From an uncultured Prevotellaceae bacterium (lineage in GTDB: Bacteria; Bacteroidota; Bacteroidia; Bacteroidales; Bacteroidaceae): a stretch of 64,000 bases of DNA. Of the stretch, positions 17,152 to 25,540 are shown in pieces; position 1 is the stretch's first letter, and every line of letters starts with the position of its first letter. Under the pieces are notes generated by a model. That model ran no database searches, was not told the DNA's origin, and saw only the letters and a program-made list of their open reading frames with translations. The position numbers and the translations under genes are program-made. The stretch lies in contig CAMKSE010000001.1 of NCBI GenBank assembly GCA_946415365.1, positions 349,522 through 413,521 on the forward strand, read 5' to 3'.

Positions 17152-17340
17152 ATGAGAAAAACCTTACAGGATCGTAACCATCACGTCATTGGTTACATTG
17201 ACACAGAATTCAGCGGACGCCAGACCCTCCGCGACAGTAACAACCATGTCCTTGGCTACTATGAGCCTCAATGGGATGTGACCCAAGACTCCAACCACCA
17301 TGTCATAGGTCATGGCAATATCCTCACTACACTGCTTTAA
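17152..17340 (+). CDS. Small repeat protein of beta-flower type
   Basis: 62 residues made of three near-copies of one unit: LQDRNHHVIGYI, LRDSNNHVLGYY and TQDSNHHVIGHG, about 20 residues apart. This D-x-N-x-H-V-hydrophobic-G pattern is that of the 4-fold beta flower proteins, small symmetric beta folds of unknown function. It has its own promoter box. The following 390 bases have no convincing gene. Confidence 0.7.
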   Translation: MRKTLQDRNHHVIGYIDTEFSGRQTLRDSNNHVLGYYEPQWDVTQDSNHHVIGHGNILTTLL

Positions 17341-17690
17341 TCAAGCAATATCAGAAAAAGTTTTAGTTATACGTATAAATTAAGATCTTTTTTATTCATG
17401 TTTGTGTATTTATAATATCGAAGAAATAATTTAGTAAGGTGGCCATTGCGTTTCCTCCATTTGGTGGGACTCGCATCGTTGACTCCATTTGGTGGTCCTC
17501 GAGAGTCTTAAAGTCTTCCAGAAGGAAGCGCCTTACTTCTTATATAAAATGTAACAAAAAAGTATACCTATTTATATTATATAAGAAGCAAGAATCCATA
17601 AGCCGAGTAATTAAAATCAAGGAATTTTAACGACAATGTTAACCTGTTGTTAAAGATGAAATATAAATCGTTGTTGTTAGAAAAATGTTA
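17341..17690. other. AT-rich intergenic stretch with a short direct repeat
   Basis: No supported gene. It contains a TATACGTA palindrome (17368-17375) and two direct copies of CTCCATTTGGTGG (near 17455 and 17483). An open frame at 17439-17630 has no good start context and a residue composition typical of noncoding DNA. Confidence 0.5.
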
Positions 17691-17698
17691 TACCTTTG
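17691..17698 (+). promoter_or_regulatory. Promoter -7 box TACCTTTG
   Basis: Consensus box 39 bases before the ATG at 17738; it rules out the upstream in-frame start at 17696. Confidence 0.6.
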
Positions 17699-17737
17699 AT
17701 CTCCGAACAGAAAAATATAGTAAATATAATAGTAATT

Positions 17738-17968
17738 ATGGAAATACTTACAGATGCAGAAATCGAAAAGCGAGTTCATGAGGTCGCAGGCGAGAAAGGT
17801 CATTTAACTTTTGAAGAATTCATTAAACTCTCAAAAGAGTTTTTTGGAGAATATTCCCCAGATAACGGGAAATCATTTGATGATTGTCTGGCACGCTGTA
17901 AGGATGCGGATTTCAATGTTCCTGAATCAGAGTCAGAAACAATAAATGCAGATGATCTGCCATTTTAA
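17738..17968 (+). CDS. Small acidic protein, unknown
   Basis: 76 residues from the ATG at 17738 (MEILTDAEIEKRVHE). It is acidic and helical-looking, with LTFEEFIKLSKEFFGEYSPD slightly resembling an EF-hand entry helix, but no full Ca-binding loop is present. I do not recognise a family. It forms a single-gene unit with its own promoter, ending just before a hairpin at 17974. Confidence 0.55.
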   Translation: MEILTDAEIEKRVHEVAGEKGHLTFEEFIKLSKEFFGEYSPDNGKSFDDCLARCKDADFNVPESESETINADDLPF

Positions 17969-17973
17969 GCTAC

Positions 17974-18010
17974 AATCCGGCTCAGACCTTCAGCGATCTG
18001 AGCCGGAATT
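17974..18010 (+). terminator. Hairpin of the CTCARA-N10-TYTGAG family
   Basis: Same element as 8594-8628 (stem TCCGGCTCAGA, loop CCTTCAGCGA), six bases after the stop of the small acidic gene. Confidence 0.75.
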
Positions 18011-18023
18011 GTTTTAAGGCTTA

Positions 18024-18062
18024 CCCCACGCAGGAAAAAAACTGTATTCTGTATTCTGTATC
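18024..18062 (+). repeat. 22-bp repeat ACTGTATTCTGTATTCTGTATC, copy 2
   Basis: Core at 18041-18062 with the lead-in CCCCACGCAGGAAAAAA. Confidence 0.85.
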
Positions 18063-18076
18063 CATTAAATATATTA

Positions 18077-18107
18077 TCCGGCTCAGAACTTCAGCGATCG
18101 AGCCGGA
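18077..18107 (+). terminator. Shortened hairpin of the CTCARA-N10-TYTGAG family
   Basis: Stem TCCGGCTC / GAGCCGGA; the inner pairs are lost through changes in both arms (AGAACTTCAGCGATC loop). It matches the element at 5848-5885 in context. Confidence 0.6.
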
Positions 18108-18160
18108 ATTGAGTCTTATTTATACGTATTACATTATCTGCACAAAACAAAATAAAAACT

Positions 18161-18168
18161 TATCTTTA
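18161..18168 (+). promoter_or_regulatory. Promoter -7 box TATCTTTA
   Basis: Slightly weak box 29 bases before the 18197 gene. The preceding 140 bases closely match the region before the amidohydrolase gene (5800-5943). Confidence 0.55.
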
Positions 18169-18196
18169 CTGCATAACAATTAAAAACAAAATAACT

Positions 18197-18784
18197 ATGG
18201 CATTATACAGTATTGAAAGCGAGCAATGTCTCGGTATGTCGCACTCAGGTGCAGTGACAGTCAATGGGGAGAGCGCAGTAGAGCTCTCCGATGAAGAAGT
18301 AGATATTCTGGTCAAACTGATCAAGGAGAAAGATTCAACCGATGTTGGTGATCTCGAGCTTGAGAATCTCCATCCTGACATCTACGAGAAACTCCGTGAA
18401 GCCTATTACCAGATGGCCTACGACGCCGAAGAGATGCATTGGCTATGGGAAGGCTATTATAATGGGTACTTCGAGTACGATGATGATGAGTTGATGGCTT
18501 ATTGTGAGAAGGAGTTCGATTTTTCTTTTGAGTTCAAACCCGAAGAATACTTCGATGAAGACGATCTTGAAGATTACAAAGAAGATCCTGAATCATACGA
18601 AGACGAGATCAATGAATTAAAGGGTGAAGCCTTCTCTGAGTGGCTCAACGATTACGTCAGCGGCCTCTCCGATGATGAAGCCCGCGACTTCTTCTACAAC
18701 CATATGAATGCCGACCTCAATCTGGACGATATTGATTACACCGTTGAGATCCCCCAAGCCATCATAGCCAAAGCCCAGCAATAA
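18197..18784 (+). CDS. Very acidic protein, unknown
   Basis: 195 residues, strongly acidic (for example EEYFDEDDLEDYKEDPESYE), no signal peptide. The start (MALYSIESEQCLGMSHSGAV) is less charged and may be a small beta domain. The composition suggests a DNA mimic, a chaperone-like or a salt-tolerant scaffold, but no family is recognised and this remains a guess. It is a single-gene unit; its promoter region is a near copy of that of the 5964 gene, so the two may respond together. Confidence 0.6.
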   Translation: MALYSIESEQCLGMSHSGAVTVNGESAVELSDEEVDILVKLIKEKDSTDVGDLELENLHPDIYEKLREAYYQMAYDAEEMHWLWEGYYNGYFEYDDDELMAYCEKEFDFSFEFKPEEYFDEDDLEDYKEDPESYEDEINELKGEAFSEWLNDYVSGLSDDEARDFFYNHMNADLNLDDIDYTVEIPQAIIAKAQQ

Positions 18785-18793
18785 GACATTTCC

Positions 18794-18819
18794 GGCTCAA
18801 ATCTTTGGTGGTTTGAGCC
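18794..18819 (+). terminator. Hairpin of the CTCARA-N10-TYTGAG family
   Basis: 8-bp stem GGCTCAAA / TTTGAGCC around TCTTTGGTGG, nine bases after the stop of the acidic gene. Confidence 0.7.
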
Positions 18820-18827
18820 TAAATGCT

Positions 18828-18837
18828 TATCTTTGCA
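18828..18837 (+). promoter_or_regulatory. Promoter -7 box TATCTTTGCA
   Basis: Exact consensus, 45 bases before the HD gene and eight bases after the hairpin. Confidence 0.75.
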
Positions 18838-18882
18838 TCGTGAATAATTAATAACCTATCAATAATTGCCAATTAAACATTT

Positions 18883-19875
18883 ATGCCTAGAAAGAAGCCA
18901 CTACCCAAAGCAACTTTAGAGATTGCCAAAGAGTATGAAGAACTTACTCGTTTGTTTCGAAGCGATCCTAACATAAACGAGCGTGACGATATTGATGAAC
19001 TCAATAGCCGATTCACTCGCTTAATGTTTGCTTATGACTGGTTAAACTGCGAATTTACTGACCCTGTTACAGGCAAGAAGGGTATGAACGACATTACAGG
19101 AAGAGAGATTATCCCACCTCGTTACGATGCATTTTTAGATTTCAATAGTTACTTACAATCACCCCACGCACCCGTGAGGGCTTTTGCCGACGGCAAATAT
19201 GGTCTGGTAGCAGCTGATGGTTCAGGAAAAGTTTTATTGCAATTCAAGCAAAAGTCGATGAGAGATACTGTCATCGATGCACTTGCTTTCATCGGAATCA
19301 AAGACTACTCCGACTTTGATCTCAAGAAGGAATATTTCAATAATCCAGAGCGAGGTATTCACGATTCTCGTCATCTCTATCGCGTAATGATTGCATCAGC
19401 TTTGATAGCCCAGAAGCTTAACGAGCCTCGCCGAGGACTCCTTGCTTTCTGTGGTGCTTTTCTTCATGACCAAGCCAGAAATCACAATGGTGAAGACCCT
19501 GACCATGGGCCAAGAGCAGCATTGACAAAATGGGATTTGTATCGTGCTTTATGGGACAAGTACGAACTCACGCCTGATGAGGAGAACTATGTTCGTTCAG
19601 CTGTGTCGCTCCATTGCTCAGGCCGACATTGCGGTTTCAAGGTCGACACCCTTGTGAAGCAAATCCTCCACGATGCCGATTCCTTCGATCGTTGTCGATT
19701 TTATGATACAAAAGCAAGATTAAATTGGGATTATTTATCTCTGTCACAATTGAAGAGCAAGAGCAATCATAAGATGCGGAATCTCTTAATAGGCGAGACA
19801 GAAGCCGTCTGGTGCTTTACCAAAGACGTCGCTTCATTCATCTCCTTCAAGGACTTCTTAGAGAACATTAGGTAA
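18883..19875 (+). CDS. WG-like and HD-domain phosphohydrolase-like protein
   Basis: 330 residues. The N-terminal part holds WG/KWG-type repeat sequence (ITGREIIPPRYDAFLDFN, ADGKYGLVAADGSGKVLLQF). The rest is an HD fold: HDSRHLYRVMIAS gives the first His, GAFLHDQARNHNG the HD pair, and LHCSGRHC and ILHDADSFDRCRF the later His and Asp ligands. HD proteins hydrolyse phosphate esters of nucleotides, often with divalent metal; the substrate here cannot be told. A single-gene unit with promoter and hairpins on both sides. Confidence 0.75.
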   Translation: MPRKKPLPKATLEIAKEYEELTRLFRSDPNINERDDIDELNSRFTRLMFAYDWLNCEFTDPVTGKKGMNDITGREIIPPRYDAFLDFNSYLQSPHAPVRAFADGKYGLVAADGSGKVLLQFKQKSMRDTVIDALAFIGIKDYSDFDLKKEYFNNPERGIHDSRHLYRVMIASALIAQKLNEPRRGLLAFCGAFLHDQARNHNGEDPDHGPRAALTKWDLYRALWDKYELTPDEENYVRSAVSLHCSGRHCGFKVDTLVKQILHDADSFDRCRFYDTKARLNWDYLSLSQLKSKSNHKMRNLLIGETEAVWCFTKDVASFISFKDFLENIR

Positions 19876-19880
19876 TTTCG

Positions 19881-19908
19881 CCCCTCAAATCCTTAGAGGT
19901 TTGAGGGG
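19881..19908 (+). terminator. Hairpin of the CTCARA-N10-TYTGAG family
   Basis: 9-bp stem CCCCTCAAA / TTTGAGGGG around TCCTTAGAGG, five bases after the HD gene. Confidence 0.72.
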
Positions 19909-19915
19909 AAATGAT

Positions 19916-19925
19916 TATTTTTGCA
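19916..19925 (+). promoter_or_regulatory. Promoter -7 box TATTTTTGCA
   Basis: Consensus box 31 bases before the 19957 gene. Confidence 0.7.
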
Positions 19926-19956
19926 GCGAGAATAATAACTTAAAACAATATCAATT

Positions 19957-20946
19957 ATGTTAGACCAAGAAAAATGTCAATTTGAGCTGATAGCTGAGAA
20001 AAGAAGAGCAGAGGTAGAATCCAAAGCCAAGCAGTATTTTTACACGCAGAAGAAGCGTATGCCTTATTACGACTTATCCATTGCAAATGCAAGTAATCTT
20101 GAAGAAGAGGTAACGGTAAAGCACTATTGTTCTGAAGAGGAGTTCGCCAATCTCAGCCAACATCTTATCGATGCCTTTAACAAGAAATTCCCATCCCAAG
20201 GGCCAATAACCACTATCGACGAAATAAATAAGAAACGCTGCATTTACGAACTCCATGGGATTGATCCAATTATCGACAAGTTTTTGTTATCAGACGGTGA
20301 AAGAGGCATTTCTGTGACAGAGATCGGCCCAGCCCCTCATTATCGATATTGCATGTCATGCTATTATTGGGATTCTACTACAGGAAGAATGTCAAAGCGT
20401 TATCGCTTCACTGTCGAATTAACCGACAATGAGTACATCTATTTGCTAACGGAACAACTCCTTGACCGCTCTCCGAATACATACAACCGTCTTGTCTTCA
20501 GCAGACCCGATTTGGCCGAGAAGATCTGTTATAATTCAGAACTGGCATATTACTACGACTTTGCAATAAGAAATAATCCCTATCTTATCATCCTCGACGA
20601 AGTTCTTGAAGATGCAGAAGCTATTGATGGTCCGGTGAGCGTTAACGAGCAGATTTACGATGATGGTGATTTCCCCGCTAATTACACTATCTCTGGCCGC
20701 ACCGAAGGCAGGCAAATTTCTATTTATGAGGAAGATGAATTTGGAGCAAGACCTCAATCTGAATTAAGAAAGTTGGAAAACATCGATGCCGACAAAGTGC
20801 AGAAGTTGCTTGGCGCACGTAACTATACTCAAATGCTTTATGCCATGAGGTCGCTTTGTACCACCCCCTCCCCCTTTGACGCCATCAAGGCATGGCTGGA
20901 CAAAGAACACTTGTCATATCAAGAATCAACAGTCCAAAAGAAGTAA
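19957..20946 (+). CDS. Protein of unknown function
   Basis: 329 residues, soluble, no recognised motif. It opens with a charged helix (FELIAEKRRAEVESKAKQYF), has a middle beta-rich part with several aromatic residues (PHYRYCMSCYYWDSTTG) and ends with a basic tail. The two Cys of CMSC are isolated, so a zinc site is not obvious. It is the last of the hairpin-separated units and is closed by a strong terminator; the following operon is AT-rich and different in character. Confidence 0.6.
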   Translation: MLDQEKCQFELIAEKRRAEVESKAKQYFYTQKKRMPYYDLSIANASNLEEEVTVKHYCSEEEFANLSQHLIDAFNKKFPSQGPITTIDEINKKRCIYELHGIDPIIDKFLLSDGERGISVTEIGPAPHYRYCMSCYYWDSTTGRMSKRYRFTVELTDNEYIYLLTEQLLDRSPNTYNRLVFSRPDLAEKICYNSELAYYYDFAIRNNPYLIILDEVLEDAEAIDGPVSVNEQIYDDGDFPANYTISGRTEGRQISIYEEDEFGARPQSELRKLENIDADKVQKLLGARNYTQMLYAMRSLCTTPSPFDAIKAWLDKEHLSYQESTVQKK

Positions 20947-20975
20947 TGACCCAATCGATGCACACATTATTTATC

Positions 20976-21020
20976 GCCCTTCAAGCATTATTATATGCTT
21001 TTGGGGGGCTTTTTATTTTT
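20976..21020 (+). terminator. Strong rho-independent terminator
   Basis: GCCCTTCAAGCAT and ATGCTTTTGGGGGGC pair with small bulges around TATTAT and are followed by TTTTTATTTTTTTT. It separates the single-gene units from the defence-like operon. Confidence 0.8.
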
Positions 21021-21058
21021 TTTAATATTTATTATTTGCTTTAAATCACTATTTTTCA

Positions 21059-21068
21059 TAAATTTGCA
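21059..21068 (+). promoter_or_regulatory. Promoter -7 box TAAATTTGCA of the defence-like operon
   Basis: Consensus box 22 bases before the ATG at 21091. It is the only clear promoter seen up to 36.7 kb, so the seven genes down to the giant helicase are probably one transcript. Confidence 0.65.
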
Positions 21069-21090
21069 ATCACGAACTAAAAACTACATT

Positions 21091-21750
21091 ATGAACATAA
21101 GTATTATAAACGAATCCCTTTCCAGTTTGACTATCGAAAGCCAGGCTGCTGAACAATTGAGAGACATGCTTTCAGCATCTATTCATAGCGATATCAAAGG
21201 ACAAATTACGATAGTACCTAATGTTACTCTACGTGGTCAATCTGTTAGAAATATCGACCTTGTTGTATGGGGAAATTTGTCTAATTATTTTATACCTCTT
21301 TTTTATAAAAATGAAATAGCTGAATCTCCAAAGGATTTGCAGGTTAAGAGTTTCTTCCTTGTTATAGAATTAAAAAGTCACCCGGTAGATAAGGTGTATT
21401 GCCAAGACTCTCATCTTTTTGTGAAGTATGCTGACGAGGGAAAAGATGCCACAGTTCAAAACAAGAATCAGCGCTTATCGATGCTGCATTATCTAAAAAA
21501 CAATGATATTAGTATATCTGTTTCAAATGCCATATGGTTTAATTCGATAACCAAAGATGAGTTGTCCAACATAACATCGAAACGCTATTATGGCGCCCTG
21601 CCAAATGAATTTACTTTCAAGGATCTTATTTGTACAATAATTGAGCAAGGGATGAAACCAACCCGTAATACGCTCAATGATCGCTATCTTCTTTCTGCAG
21701 GTATTGATTCTGAGGAGATAAATGCAAATATCTTGAAGTTGTTCAAATAG
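21091..21750 (+). CDS. NERD/PD-(D/E)xK nuclease-like protein
   Basis: 219 residues from the ATG at 21091, chosen from the promoter position. The fold matches the N-terminus of the 25541 helicase: LRGQSVRNIDLVVW versus LHGQSTRDVDILVA, FFLVIELKSH versus FCTVIELKEH, and GALPNEFTF versus GALPNEFSF. The Asp of NIDLVV and the E-x-K of IELK are a PD-(D/E)xK nuclease signature like that of NERD domains. It is the stand-alone copy in the operon, next to a Dam-type methylase, so a nuclease controlled by methylation is plausible but unproven. Confidence 0.68.
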   Translation: MNISIINESLSSLTIESQAAEQLRDMLSASIHSDIKGQITIVPNVTLRGQSVRNIDLVVWGNLSNYFIPLFYKNEIAESPKDLQVKSFFLVIELKSHPVDKVYCQDSHLFVKYADEGKDATVQNKNQRLSMLHYLKNNDISISVSNAIWFNSITKDELSNITSKRYYGALPNEFTFKDLICTIIEQGMKPTRNTLNDRYLLSAGIDSEEINANILKLFK

Positions 21751-21776
21751 AGTATCTTGGTTGAATCAAAGGAATT

Positions 21777-22709
21777 ATGACACTGAAAAAGCAAGTGACA
21801 AATAATAAGGTATTAAAGATAAAGCCATTTGTAAAGTGGGCTGGCGGTAAAGGGCGACTCCTGGAGCAACTAAATGCCAACCTTCCGCAATTTATAAATA
21901 CTACTCCAGATATTTGTTATATAGAACCTTTTGTGGGTGGAGGAGCAATGCTCTTTCATATGCTCCAGAGATTTCCCAATATTTCAAATGTTGTTATTAA
22001 CGACATTAATGAAGAGTTGATATCTTGTTATCGAATTATTAAAGATAATCCAAAAGATCTTATTTCTCACTTGAAAGAGATACAAGTAGGTTTCCTTTCT
22101 GAAGATCAAAAAGTAAGAAAAGAGTTATTCTATGCATATCGTGATGAGTTTAATGATAAAAAAAATCTTACAGCCTTAAGGAGATGTGCGTTGTTTATAT
22201 TTCTAAACAGAACATGTTTTAATGGACTTTATCGAGTTAATGGTAAGGGGGATTTTAATGTTCCATATGGTAGATATGCCAATCCAACTATATGTGATGA
22301 AATTACAATCATGTCGGCATTTGAGGCTTTAAACAGGGTAAACATTATTTTTAAAAATGGCGATTATAAAGCTGTTATTGACGACATAAATAATCCAGCA
22401 AATACTTTTGTCTATTTGGATCCTCCATATCGTCCTCTTTTGGGAGAACACAATTTCCAATCATATGCCAAAGGCCCCTTCTCCGATCAGCAGCAAGAAG
22501 AATTAAGGGACTTTTGTGATGAACTCTCTGACCTAGGTGTTAGATGGATGCAAAGTAATTCGGACAGCAAAAACGAAGACGGATCCTCATATTTCGCAGA
22601 TCTTTATGAAAATTATGATTTCCAACTTATATATGCTCCTCGTGCAATCAATGCTTTTGGAGAAGGTCGTGGGAAAATCACAGAATCCCTAATTAGAAAC
22701 TATAATTAG
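21777..22709 (+). CDS. Dam-type DNA adenine N6-methyltransferase
   Basis: 310 residues. D12-class (alpha) methylase motifs are in the right order: KPFVKWAGGKGRLLEQL (motif X), YIEPFVGGGAMLFHML (motif I, AdoMet binding), a target-recognition stretch with FNGLYRVNGKGDFNVPYGRY, then FVYLDPPYRPL (motif IV, catalytic) and VRWMQSNSDS. It would methylate adenine in a short duplex site; GATC is the common target of the class but cannot be read from sequence. It lies seven bases before a winged-helix protein and inside the defence-like operon, where it may protect host DNA. Confidence 0.9.
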   Translation: MTLKKQVTNNKVLKIKPFVKWAGGKGRLLEQLNANLPQFINTTPDICYIEPFVGGGAMLFHMLQRFPNISNVVINDINEELISCYRIIKDNPKDLISHLKEIQVGFLSEDQKVRKELFYAYRDEFNDKKNLTALRRCALFIFLNRTCFNGLYRVNGKGDFNVPYGRYANPTICDEITIMSAFEALNRVNIIFKNGDYKAVIDDINNPANTFVYLDPPYRPLLGEHNFQSYAKGPFSDQQQEELRDFCDELSDLGVRWMQSNSDSKNEDGSSYFADLYENYDFQLIYAPRAINAFGEGRGKITESLIRNYN

Positions 22710-22716
22710 TTTTGTT

Positions 22717-23166
22717 ATGAAGAAATTATTGATTCAAGCAAACAATCTGAAAACAGTTCTTGATGTTTTTACATTCATATATAAAACACCAAGATGCAAC
22801 AAAACGCTTGTTGCCAATCATATAGGCTTTACACTACGACAGGCGGATTATTATACTAATGCATGTCTATATTTAGGCTTGATTGACGAAAAAATGGAAC
22901 CAACTCCGTTGGCGCACGATATATTCACAAATAATCCTTCAAATATCATAGAACGTATATATGAGTGCATCATAACAGACGAACTAGTTGGAAAAATCTT
23001 TGCCCGCAGGCTATTACAGCCTGATTATGATGTCTTTGCCTATGCCGAGTCTATCGTTAAGGAGAATTATCCTGGATACAGTGAATCTGTTTACAAGCGT
23101 CGCATCGATACAATTATCACTTGGTGCGATACAATTATTAGAATTTTCAATAATCAAAAATTTTAA
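22717..23166 (+). CDS. Winged-helix-like protein linked to the methylase
   Basis: 149 residues. The N-terminal 70 residues look like a winged helix (VLDVFTFIYKTPRCNKTLVA, TLRQADYYTNACLYLGLI), followed by a helical domain with YAESIVKENYPGYSESVYKR, a pattern seen in small proteins beside restriction-type methylases and helicases. Its role may be DNA binding, site recognition or control of the operon. The stop codon overlaps the next start (TAATG), so it is translationally coupled to the DGQHR gene. Confidence 0.6.
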   Translation: MKKLLIQANNLKTVLDVFTFIYKTPRCNKTLVANHIGFTLRQADYYTNACLYLGLIDEKMEPTPLAHDIFTNNPSNIIERIYECIITDELVGKIFARRLLQPDYDVFAYAESIVKENYPGYSESVYKRRIDTIITWCDTIIRIFNNQKF

Positions 23167-25520
23167 TGTTCATCATTATGAAATGGTCAGAATCTTATAA
23201 TAGATATTCTCTAATCCAGTTGGACTCTGAGTTAAGACAAGAGCCCATCAATCATATTGGTTATGAGGAGAAAAAGATTAAAACAAAAAAATATAATGTG
23301 GAGTTGGAAAGAAATGCAGGCTGGGTTGAAATTAAAGTAACAAAAACTCAAGTAGTCTTAAGAAAATACGATAAAGAACCTACTTTATATGAAAAACGTC
23401 TTTGGCAACTTTTCTATAAGATGGGCTTTATATATCTTAACAAAATAGACAAGAGCAAATTTTGTTATGGTAAAAATGAGGAATGCAAGTTGAACTTTTC
23501 TGTATTTGGTCGAGATAAAGATAAATATTCTTTTATATTTCTTGATTGTTTTACGTTTGAAAATCGAGATCAGTTGGATAAAAAACTGAGGTGCATGCAG
23601 AATGAGTTCGGCCATATTTGTGACCATCTCAATGAACTTCTTGAAGATAACAAAATCGTGTATAAGTATATTATAGCGATAAAGGACTTTGAACTCTCAG
23701 AAATTCAGGAAAGAGTTATCAAAGAGAACAATTTTACAGTGCTTACAGAAATTGATGTTGAATATTTTGAAAATTTACATCTCAATCTTGAGGATGCCGC
23801 ATACTTCCAGTTTTGTGGTAAACTGTTTGAGGGCATGACTATACCTAAAATAAATACAAAAATCCCAGCAATAAGAGGACGTATGGGAGGACATTGGTAT
23901 TATGCTTTTTCTATAGATCCACAAATACTCCTCCGCTTAAGTTTTGTTCTTCATAAAACAAAAGCACACGAACATGCTATGCCAACATATCAAAGACTTG
24001 TAAAGCGTTCCAGGCTGGTTAAAATAAAGGATTTCTTAAATAAAGGTGGTTTTTTCCCGAATTCAATCGTTTTAAATCTTGACGAAGAGTGTGTTTTTGA
24101 AAAACAGGGTTTTGAAGACGATTATGATACAGAAATTGGATATCTAAATATCCCTCAAAAATATAGAGTTGCATACATTATTGATGGGCAACATCGACTT
24201 ATGGGATATGCTGGTTGCACTCGTGGGTTTCAACAAATACCCGTGGTCGCTTTTGAAAAATTGGAAAAGCCGACTCAGGTTAGATTATTTATGGAAATGA
24301 ACGAGAATCAGAAGGCAGTTCCCAAAGATTTAAGAAATACTCTCAATAAAGATCTTCTGTCTGCTAGTACAGTCCTTTCTGAACGACTTCATGGTCTCAG
24401 ACTTGAAATTGCGTATGCTTTTGTTGACGATGAGAACTCTCCACTTAAAGGACATGTTGGGGACGGTGTTGATAAAGGTGTTTTTACCCTTGAATCCCTA
24501 CAGTTAGCTCTATCTTATTGTGCTTCTTTATATTTTGGAACTATTAATAAGAGAAACGAATCATTAGAAGTCCCTGGCATCTTTTTTAGAAGTAACACTG
24601 ATGAATGCTTTAGCCAGGCAAGAGATGCCATGAAAAAATTCTTATTTAATTGCTTAAATGCCCTACTCGAAGCTTTGAAGGACGCAGAAGCCCTAATAGA
24701 TAATGAGATAAAAGGTAAGAATGTTTTTATTAGGAATATAGCCATTAGTGGATATTTAAGATTTGTAGCAGATATTGTAAAATATAAAGAATACACAATT
24801 TTACAAGACATACAAGAAGGTGATCTGGTTGCTAATCCTGATAAAGTGTTTGATATCGTACGCCCATATTTGCAAATTGTTTTTGATTTTATGAGAGTGT
24901 GTGAATCAGAAGAAAAAGAAAGATTGAGATTAAGGACAGGTACAGCTGCGCCTCTTCAATATCAAAGAACTTTTCAAAGAGAACTACACTTCGTTTGTGA
25001 AGATTTCAATCCTTCTGGTCTTGAAAATTGGATATCTAAGAATTCTTCTGAAGTTGTAGAAGAGGCTCTTGATATTATTAAACAACTAAAAGAAGTAATT
25101 AAGCAAGAATTCAAAAACAGATTTAGCGATAAAATTGGAGTTCTGGATTGGGTAGAGGACAGTTTACCTGATGGTGTAAATAGATCATGCTATGATCGAA
25201 AGATAGAATTTAATAAGTATGCTACTACTGAACAAAATCGGGATAAAAGCCTTTGGGATTTTGTCCAAGATGAAGATTATTTTATGATTGCTTGTCATCC
25301 TACAAATGACCCATTAATTAAAGAAGACTTTACTTTCCCCGGAATGAAAAAAAGTTCAGCCAAGAACAAACGATATGATTGGATGAAGAAGATAATAGAA
25401 ATTGAGAAAGAATGTAAGGGTAATCATAGTTGTGAACCTAAAGATTTAGAAACACTGCGCGAATTGTACGACCATTTTGTGGGCAAAGATCTTATTCAAG
25501 AAATTGAAATTGAACAATAG
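23166..25520 (+). CDS. DGQHR-domain protein (DndB/DpdB-like)
   Basis: 784 residues. The signature YIIDGQHRLMGYAG sits near residue 340, followed by IPVVAFEKLEKPTQVRLFMEMNENQK, typical of DGQHR proteins, a ParB-related group that includes DndB of phosphorothioation and DpdB of 7-deazaguanine DNA modification. Those relatives bind or regulate DNA modification and may use nucleotide hydrolysis. The first 300 and last 200 residues are not recognised. No dndCDE or dpdA gene is present, so a different modification, likely the adenine methylation in this operon, may be its context. An internal ATG at 23178 is an alternative start. Confidence 0.8.
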   Translation: MFIIMKWSESYNRYSLIQLDSELRQEPINHIGYEEKKIKTKKYNVELERNAGWVEIKVTKTQVVLRKYDKEPTLYEKRLWQLFYKMGFIYLNKIDKSKFCYGKNEECKLNFSVFGRDKDKYSFIFLDCFTFENRDQLDKKLRCMQNEFGHICDHLNELLEDNKIVYKYIIAIKDFELSEIQERVIKENNFTVLTEIDVEYFENLHLNLEDAAYFQFCGKLFEGMTIPKINTKIPAIRGRMGGHWYYAFSIDPQILLRLSFVLHKTKAHEHAMPTYQRLVKRSRLVKIKDFLNKGGFFPNSIVLNLDEECVFEKQGFEDDYDTEIGYLNIPQKYRVAYIIDGQHRLMGYAGCTRGFQQIPVVAFEKLEKPTQVRLFMEMNENQKAVPKDLRNTLNKDLLSASTVLSERLHGLRLEIAYAFVDDENSPLKGHVGDGVDKGVFTLESLQLALSYCASLYFGTINKRNESLEVPGIFFRSNTDECFSQARDAMKKFLFNCLNALLEALKDAEALIDNEIKGKNVFIRNIAISGYLRFVADIVKYKEYTILQDIQEGDLVANPDKVFDIVRPYLQIVFDFMRVCESEEKERLRLRTGTAAPLQYQRTFQRELHFVCEDFNPSGLENWISKNSSEVVEEALDIIKQLKEVIKQEFKNRFSDKIGVLDWVEDSLPDGVNRSCYDRKIEFNKYATTEQNRDKSLWDFVQDEDYFMIACHPTNDPLIKEDFTFPGMKKSSAKNKRYDWMKKIIEIEKECKGNHSCEPKDLETLRELYDHFVGKDLIQEIEIEQ

Positions 25521-25540
25521 AGAATTAATATTTTAGAGCA

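Noticed and set aside
17439..17630. 63-codon frame after the beta-flower gene
   Set aside because: No promoter-consistent start; composition looks noncoding.
5235..19908. Integron attC sites as explanation for the hairpin array
   Set aside because: No RYYYAAC/GTTRRRY ends and no integrase in the window; terminators or another element fit better.
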